In this document: positions 4,932-8,097 of the stretch, one piece after another
How positions within the stretch are numbered: position 1 is the first letter of the stretch
Layout of the letters: every line of letters begins with the position of its first letter
From: QALR01 sp045124015
Lineage (GTDB): Bacteria > Bacillota > Clostridia > Oscillospirales > CAG-272
Assembly: GCA_045124015.1 (NCBI GenBank)
Contig: JBGVLA010000097.1
Coordinates: forward strand, 1 to 8,097
Direction: 5' to 3'
Length of the DNA stretch: 8,097 bases
The notes under the pieces: model-generated
The model's input: only the letters and a program-made list of their open reading frames with translations
Told to the model about the DNA's origin: nothing
Databases searched by the model: none
Made by a program: the position numbers and the translations under genes

Positions 4932-6038
4932 TCAATCAATGTTATTGATATTGATTCTATTATAAGCCTTCACGTCATAAGGCACAAGCGCCGTATTCTG
5001 CGTATAGCTTTCAAGAAGCAATTGATAACGAGAATAATGAGGCGTATAATACGAAGATCCCACATAGGAATATGCGTAGATATCTTCTGCAATGATATTA
5101 TCACTGCAAATAAAATCTGAATCAAAGCCAAGTCTCTGATAGATCGCAAAATACGCAAGGCGGTCGCTTTCATCACCACTCATGATATCGCTAATTTCAT
5201 TTTCGTCAAGTGCTTTGATCGCATTGATTACGATGGCATTGACCGCATCTCCCGCCGACGAACCGACAATATTGCCGTAAGCATCAAAATAGATCTCGCT
5301 TTGATAATCCTTATCGCCGTATTCCGCGATCACATCGTCGATATCCGCACCCGAAAGCAATTTTTCGCGAGCCTCTGTGATGACCAAACGCGCATTTTCT
5401 TCTGCCGCGGCATCACCCTTGGAATAAAGAACGATAACCTGCTTATAATGGCAATAACTCTGATTCAAATAATCGGAAAGATCTCCGCCGATCACAGCCT
5501 TGAGACGCTGTGTCAAAAGTGCACGATAATGCGAAAACTCATAGTATTCGGGGGTCGTGCCTGCGATACGCATCGCGTTGCGATAGATCACTTCTGCGTA
5601 TTCTTCCTTAGTACCGTTAAAGTCGAATTCCGCATCGTCGATATCGTTAACGTAAGCTTGAAGCTTTTCGCGGTATTCCGCCTGAAAAGCCTGCCTATCC
5701 TCTTCGGTAATGGAGATTCCATAGTCTGCCGCAAGCGCAACAAGACCGTAAAATTCGATGATGGTGTTTTCCGCAACTTCCTTGATCGCTTTGTTCTTTT
5801 CTTCCGTGGTCGCAAGCGATTTGTTGCCTTCGCTATCCTCAACGATATTGGTAACGATACCCTTCAGATAGACAAAGATGGTCTGATAAAGCTCATACGG
5901 AACGCTATATGTTTTTTCGCCGGTTCCGCCATCCACCGTGATTTCGAAAACGTCCTGTTCGGTATTGCAACCGGCAAGCGGAAGCGCGAATATGGTAAGT
6001 GCAAGAATGAGACAAATTGCTCTTTTCAACTTCTTCAT
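4932..6038 (-). CDS. Secreted lipoprotein with SurA/PrsA-like layout
   Basis: A 368-residue protein with a lipoprotein signal: basic start (KKLKR), hydrophobic segment 7-20 and lipobox LAGC with the lipid-bearing cysteine at 24. The mature protein would be anchored outside the membrane. Residues 45-180 are acidic and helical with tyrosines, like SurA_N-type chaperone domains. Residues 195-302 look like a diverged parvulin-type peptidyl-prolyl isomerase module (HYKQVIVL, then EKLLSGADIDDVIAEYGD, a spaced G and a final LAYFAIYQRLG strand). I do not see the usual conserved active-site histidines clearly, so isomerase activity is doubtful; a folding helper or substrate-binding role is more likely. 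The tail is unusually rich in tyrosine and serine (320-342). It has its own promoter (6126-6154), a roughly 80-base leader and the glycosyltransferase gene downstream. Confidence 0.85.
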   Translation of the reverse strand: MKKLKRAICLILALTIFALPLAGCNTEQDVFEITVDGGTGEKTYSVPYELYQTIFVYLKGIVTNIVEDSEGNKSLATTEEKNKAIKEVAENTIIEFYGLVALAADYGISITEEDRQAFQAEYREKLQAYVNDIDDAEFDFNGTKEEYAEVIYRNAMRIAGTTPEYYEFSHYRALLTQRLKAVIGGDLSDYLNQSYCHYKQVIVLYSKGDAAAEENARLVITEAREKLLSGADIDDVIAEYGDKDYQSEIYFDAYGNIVGSSAGDAVNAIVINAIKALDENEISDIMSGDESDRLAYFAIYQRLGFDSDFICSDNIIAEDIYAYSYVGSSYYTPHYSRYQLLLESYTQNTALVPYDVKAYNRININNID

Positions 6039-6071
6039 TTTGAAATGATCCCTTTCTGATAACCACTCACC

Positions 6072-6095
6072 CCAAAACCACAGCTGCGGCCTTGG
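6072..6095 (-). other. Leader RNA hairpin upstream of the lipoprotein gene
   Basis: On the minus strand CCAAGGCCGC and GUGGUUUUGG form a 10-pair stem with loop AGCU. Three of the pairs are G-U and would be mismatches on the opposite strand, so the fold favours the transcribed strand. It lies between the promoter and the start codon and has no U-tract after it, so it is not a terminator. A role in mRNA stability or translation is possible. Confidence 0.45.
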
Positions 6096-6125
6096 AGCAG
6101 TCCTCTTGATAGAATTACTCTTTCT

Positions 6126-6154
6126 ATTTTACCACAGAATCTTTCTTTTTGCAA
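6126..6154 (-). promoter_or_regulatory. Promoter of the lipoprotein-glycosyltransferase unit
   Basis: On the minus strand TTGCAA (6154-6149), 17 bases and TAAAAT (6131-6126) make a good vegetative promoter. It lies between the end of the ATPase gene and the lipoprotein start. I see no terminator hairpin after the ATPase gene, so read-through is possible. Confidence 0.75.
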
Positions 6155-6170
6155 TCCAAAAATAAATATT

Positions 6171-7223
6171 TTACATATTGTTCGCAAATATTTCCGCGAT
6201 CATACGGTTTTTAATACGGTCAACGATGGAAAAATCCACGTATTGACCATATATCCGCTCAAGCTCTGCATGAGATCTGCCCGCTTCCGCAAGAGAAGAA
6301 AGCGCACCATCCAAAAGCAACTGCACGCATCTTTCGGCAAAACGAAGTCTTGTGCGCCGCGCCGCCAAGTCTTCGCGCGAAACAAAACGCGCGCTATTGA
6401 CGATCTTATCAGCCCTTTGCGCTTCTTCTTCATGCATCACGGCAAAAAGGACATTCTCTCCCTCTATATAGATCGCTTCCAAATGAGAAGATACGAGCGG
6501 CGTCATACAGACCGTCATCGCGATATTTTCCTTCGAAAGCACCTCATAAAGCTTATTCATAAAGAGATACTCCAGCCCATTTCGTTCCGTAACCGCGCAA
6601 ATGCGTTTTGCTTTTCTCTGTAAGGTATCGAGCTTTGTATATCCGCGTGTTCCGATCGCAGAAACATATCGCCGCGCTTCCACCCCCGTTTCGGTCCTCT
6701 TGAGCATATTGACGAGCCTTACGGCGGCACCCTCGGCTTTGACGGAAAGAAAGACGGGAGAAAGCAGAGCATCGATCTCCTGTGCCACACGGCCCGCCGC
6801 GGCAAGATAGCGATATGCTGTTCGATATGCTTCATCCTTTGCACCGCAAAGCGAGACGATCTCTCGCTTTTTCTTCTCCAGCCCCGCATCGTCAAACGCT
6901 TCTCCGAGATCCACGATCCGCTCGACCGCGCCCGGATATACAGGGTCCACCCTGTGCGGTGCTGTACCATCGAGGATCGCCACGCCAAGTGCAGGGATCC
7001 TCACGCCGTCCAAAGAAGCGGTATCCGAGGAGCAATAAAAATATTCCGCTTCATATCCGTTCGCTTCGGCGGCAAAGCCGACGTTTTTCATAAGTGTGGA
7101 TTTTCCCGTTCCGGGTCCGCCCTTCAGAATATAGATCCTACGGTGCTCTTCGGGCGAAAAGCAGACGGGAAAAAGACTCCGAAAGCCGTGCTCGGTGTTT
7201 GCCGCCGCGAAAAATTTAGTCAT
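6171..7223 (-). CDS. P-loop ATPase of the PRK06851 type, second nucleotide site degenerate
   Basis: A 350-residue cytosolic protein. Residues 29-43 carry a clear Walker A site, RIYILKGGPGTGKST (K41), followed by YFYCSSDTASLDGVRIP (61-77) and the strand VAILDGTAPH (81-90). This pattern matches the clostridial ATPase family I know as PRK06851 (from memory, not searched). The second half repeats the plan: RRYVSAIGTRGY (184-195) parallels KFFAAANTEHGF (3-14), and KRICAVTERNGLEYLFMNKL (206-225) parallels the P-loop strand but has lost GxGKST. The biological role is unknown. The start at 7223 is chosen because GGGAGG precedes it by 10 bases; an upstream in-frame extension to 7346 has no such signal and reads like non-coding AT-rich DNA. 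The gene looks richer in G+C than the flanking DNA. It is divergent from rpsU. Confidence 0.9.
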   Translation of the reverse strand: MTKFFAAANTEHGFRSLFPVCFSPEEHRRIYILKGGPGTGKSTLMKNVGFAAEANGYEAEYFYCSSDTASLDGVRIPALGVAILDGTAPHRVDPVYPGAVERIVDLGEAFDDAGLEKKKREIVSLCGAKDEAYRTAYRYLAAAGRVAQEIDALLSPVFLSVKAEGAAVRLVNMLKRTETGVEARRYVSAIGTRGYTKLDTLQRKAKRICAVTERNGLEYLFMNKLYEVLSKENIAMTVCMTPLVSSHLEAIYIEGENVLFAVMHEEEAQRADKIVNSARFVSREDLAARRTRLRFAERCVQLLLDGALSSLAEAGRSHAELERIYGQYVDFSIVDRIKNRMIAEIFANNM

Positions 7224-7346
7224 AAATGAATAGCCTCCCTTGGAAACAAAGTTTATTTTCAAAAGCAGTGTATGCAAGGGCTTTCTCATTCGTCCGAAAA
7301 AATACAAAATAATTTCATTTTTTATTGAATTTTTTCCAAAATACAC

Positions 7347-7376
7347 TTGACAGGGGGGCTTGGGTTGTAGTATAAT
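7347..7376 (+). promoter_or_regulatory. rpsU promoter
   Basis: TTGACA (7347-7352), an 18-base spacer with a G6 run, and TATAAT (7371-7376) form a strong promoter. The start would be near 7383, giving a leader of about 52 bases whose first bases can form a small GAGAA/TTCTC hairpin (7384-7399). Confidence 0.88.
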
Positions 7377-7434
7377 AATCGTCGAGAAATTTTATTCTCT
7401 TTGCACCTTTTTCATGCGGAGGGAGGGATTATGA

Positions 7435-7614
7435 ATGGCTGAAATTAGAGTGAAAGAAAATGAATCGCTTGACAGCGCTCTTCGCAGATTTAAGAGACAG
7501 GTTGCTCGTGATGGCAAAATCGCAGAGGTTAAGAAAAAAGAACATTACGAAAAACCCAGCGTAAAACGCAAAAAGAAATCCGAAGCAGCAAGAAAGCGCA
7601 AATTCAAAAGCTGA
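7435..7614 (+). CDS. rpsU: Small-subunit ribosomal protein bS21
   Basis: A 59-residue, strongly basic protein beginning MAEIRVKENESLDSALRRFK and ending in a lysine/arginine-rich tail (RKKKSEAARKRKFKS). The N-terminal VKENESLDSALRRFKR segment is the bS21 signature. It is part of the 30S subunit near the mRNA exit channel and aids translation initiation. Two ATGs overlap here: 7431 opens a frame that stops after three codons, while 7435 gives bS21 and lies 7 bases after the strong AGGGAGGG site. It has its own promoter and terminator. Confidence 0.97.
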   Translation: MAEIRVKENESLDSALRRFKRQVARDGKIAEVKKKEHYEKPSVKRKKKSEAARKRKFKS

Positions 7615-7628
7615 TTGCAGCATAACGT

Positions 7629-7661
7629 GCACTATGAGGCCGCGGCTTCATAGTGCTTTTT
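7629..7661 (+). terminator. rpsU terminator
   Basis: GCACTATGA (7629-7637) pairs with TCATAGTGC (7648-7656) around a GC-rich loop that can extend the stem, followed by TTTTTCTTT. It begins 14 bases after the rpsU stop. Confidence 0.92.
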
Positions 7662-7724
7662 CTTTCCGAAGATAATTATTTTTAATATAGATCACTATAA
7701 AAATTCAGTAAAGGAATTACCGCT

Positions 7725-8097
7725 ATGGCAGAAAAGAAAGAATTTCTTGAAATAGGAAAGATCATCAACACGCACGGCGTGCGCGGCGAGGTTAAGATAG
7801 ACCCTTGGTGCGACAGCCCCGAGGATTTTTGCGAGCTTTCCCGCATTTATATTGAAAACAAAACGGAGTTTACCGTTTCACACCCCCGTATCATAAACGG
7901 AAATTTTGTACTTTGTTCCCTTTCCGGGATTAAAACCGTGGAAGATGCGGTAAAATATAAAAATAAGGTTATTTACGCAAAGCGCGAGGACCTCTGTCTT
8001 CCCGAAGGCGCAAACTTTATCTGCGACCTTTTGGGTCTTCCCGTGATTGACGCCGAAAACGGCACGGTCTACGGAAAGCTCACGGACGTGCTCCAGT
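7725..8097 (+). CDS. rimM: Ribosome maturation factor RimM (5' part; runs off the window)
   Basis: The first 124 residues are visible. RimM binds uS19 on the 30S subunit and helps mature the 16S rRNA 3' domain. The N-terminal beta-barrel opens with FLEIGKIINTHGVRGEVKI (7-25) and PWCDSPEDF (27-35), which is diagnostic. The barrel runs to about residue 90, and the PRC-barrel begins around 97-123 (FICDLLGLPVI..., then G-x-VYGKLTDVLQ). AAAGGA lies 9 bases before the ATG. In many bacteria rimM follows rpsP and precedes trmD; here it follows rpsU and a terminator. I find no convincing promoter in 7662-7724, so it may depend on read-through or on a weak promoter there. Confidence 0.95.
   Translation, partial: MAEKKEFLEIGKIINTHGVRGEVKIDPWCDSPEDFCELSRIYIENKTEFTVSHPRIINGNFVLCSLSGIKTVEDAVKYKNKVIYAKREDLCLPEGANFICDLLGLPVIDAENGTVYGKLTDVLQ

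Noticed and set aside
5301..6059. 252-codon plus-strand frame across the lipoprotein gene
   Set aside because: It overlaps a minus-strand gene with a lipobox signal peptide, promoter and ribosome binding site; the plus-strand frame has no start signals and no family resemblance.
7224..7346. N-terminal extension of the ATPase to an in-frame ATG at 7346
   Set aside because: The stretch is AT-rich and lacks a ribosome binding site, while the ATG at 7223 has GGGAGG at proper distance and the family starts near this methionine.
7429..7632. 67-codon minus-strand frame over rpsU
   Set aside because: It is a shadow of rpsU, whose product, start signal, promoter and terminator are all clear on the plus strand.

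Overview
The window looks like chromosomal DNA of an anaerobic gut-type Clostridia (Bacillota). Support comes from a rubrerythrin, a 59-residue bS21, strong AGGAGG-type ribosome binding sites, consensus TTGACA/TATAAT promoters, a tRNA with encoded CCA, and a two-domain ATPase of a type I associate with Clostridia. I cannot name a genus from sequence alone.

Layout. 1-600 (minus): 5' part of a rubrerythrin that carries rubredoxin-type cysteine knuckles at its N-terminus and the start of another at its C-terminus. 659-733: two divergent promoters. 778-2049 (plus): an unrecognised six-helix membrane protein with a cytosolic tail, ending convergently with glnA at a shared bidirectional terminator (2065-2103). 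2111-3535 (minus): type I glutamine synthetase. 3579-3695: divergent promoters for glnA and for tRNA-Leu(UAG) at 3707-3790, which has its own terminator. 3891-4169: a gene-free block in which an array of small hairpins, separated by nine copies of the 7-mer ATATCAT, lies between two perfect terminator-like stems. 4171-6038 (minus): a lipoprotein with a foldase-like layout, followed 41 bases later by a family 2 glycosyltransferase, probably one transcript from a promoter at 6126-6154. 6171-7223 (minus): a P-loop ATPase with a degenerate second half. 7347-8097 (plus): promoter, rpsU, terminator, and the start of rimM.

Most of the window is housekeeping: oxygen defence, nitrogen assimilation, cell-envelope biogenesis and ribosome assembly. 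The part without an ordinary explanation is the hairpin array. Its ATATCAT spacers face one way in the right half (plus strand) and the other way in the left half (minus strand), so the two halves diverge from a centre near 4017-4027. Read in the ATATCAT direction, every imperfect stem pair in either half becomes a G-U wobble and nearly all loops are purine-rich GAA, GCAA or GUA. This points to structured RNA or structured single-stranded DNA. Its function is unknown to me.
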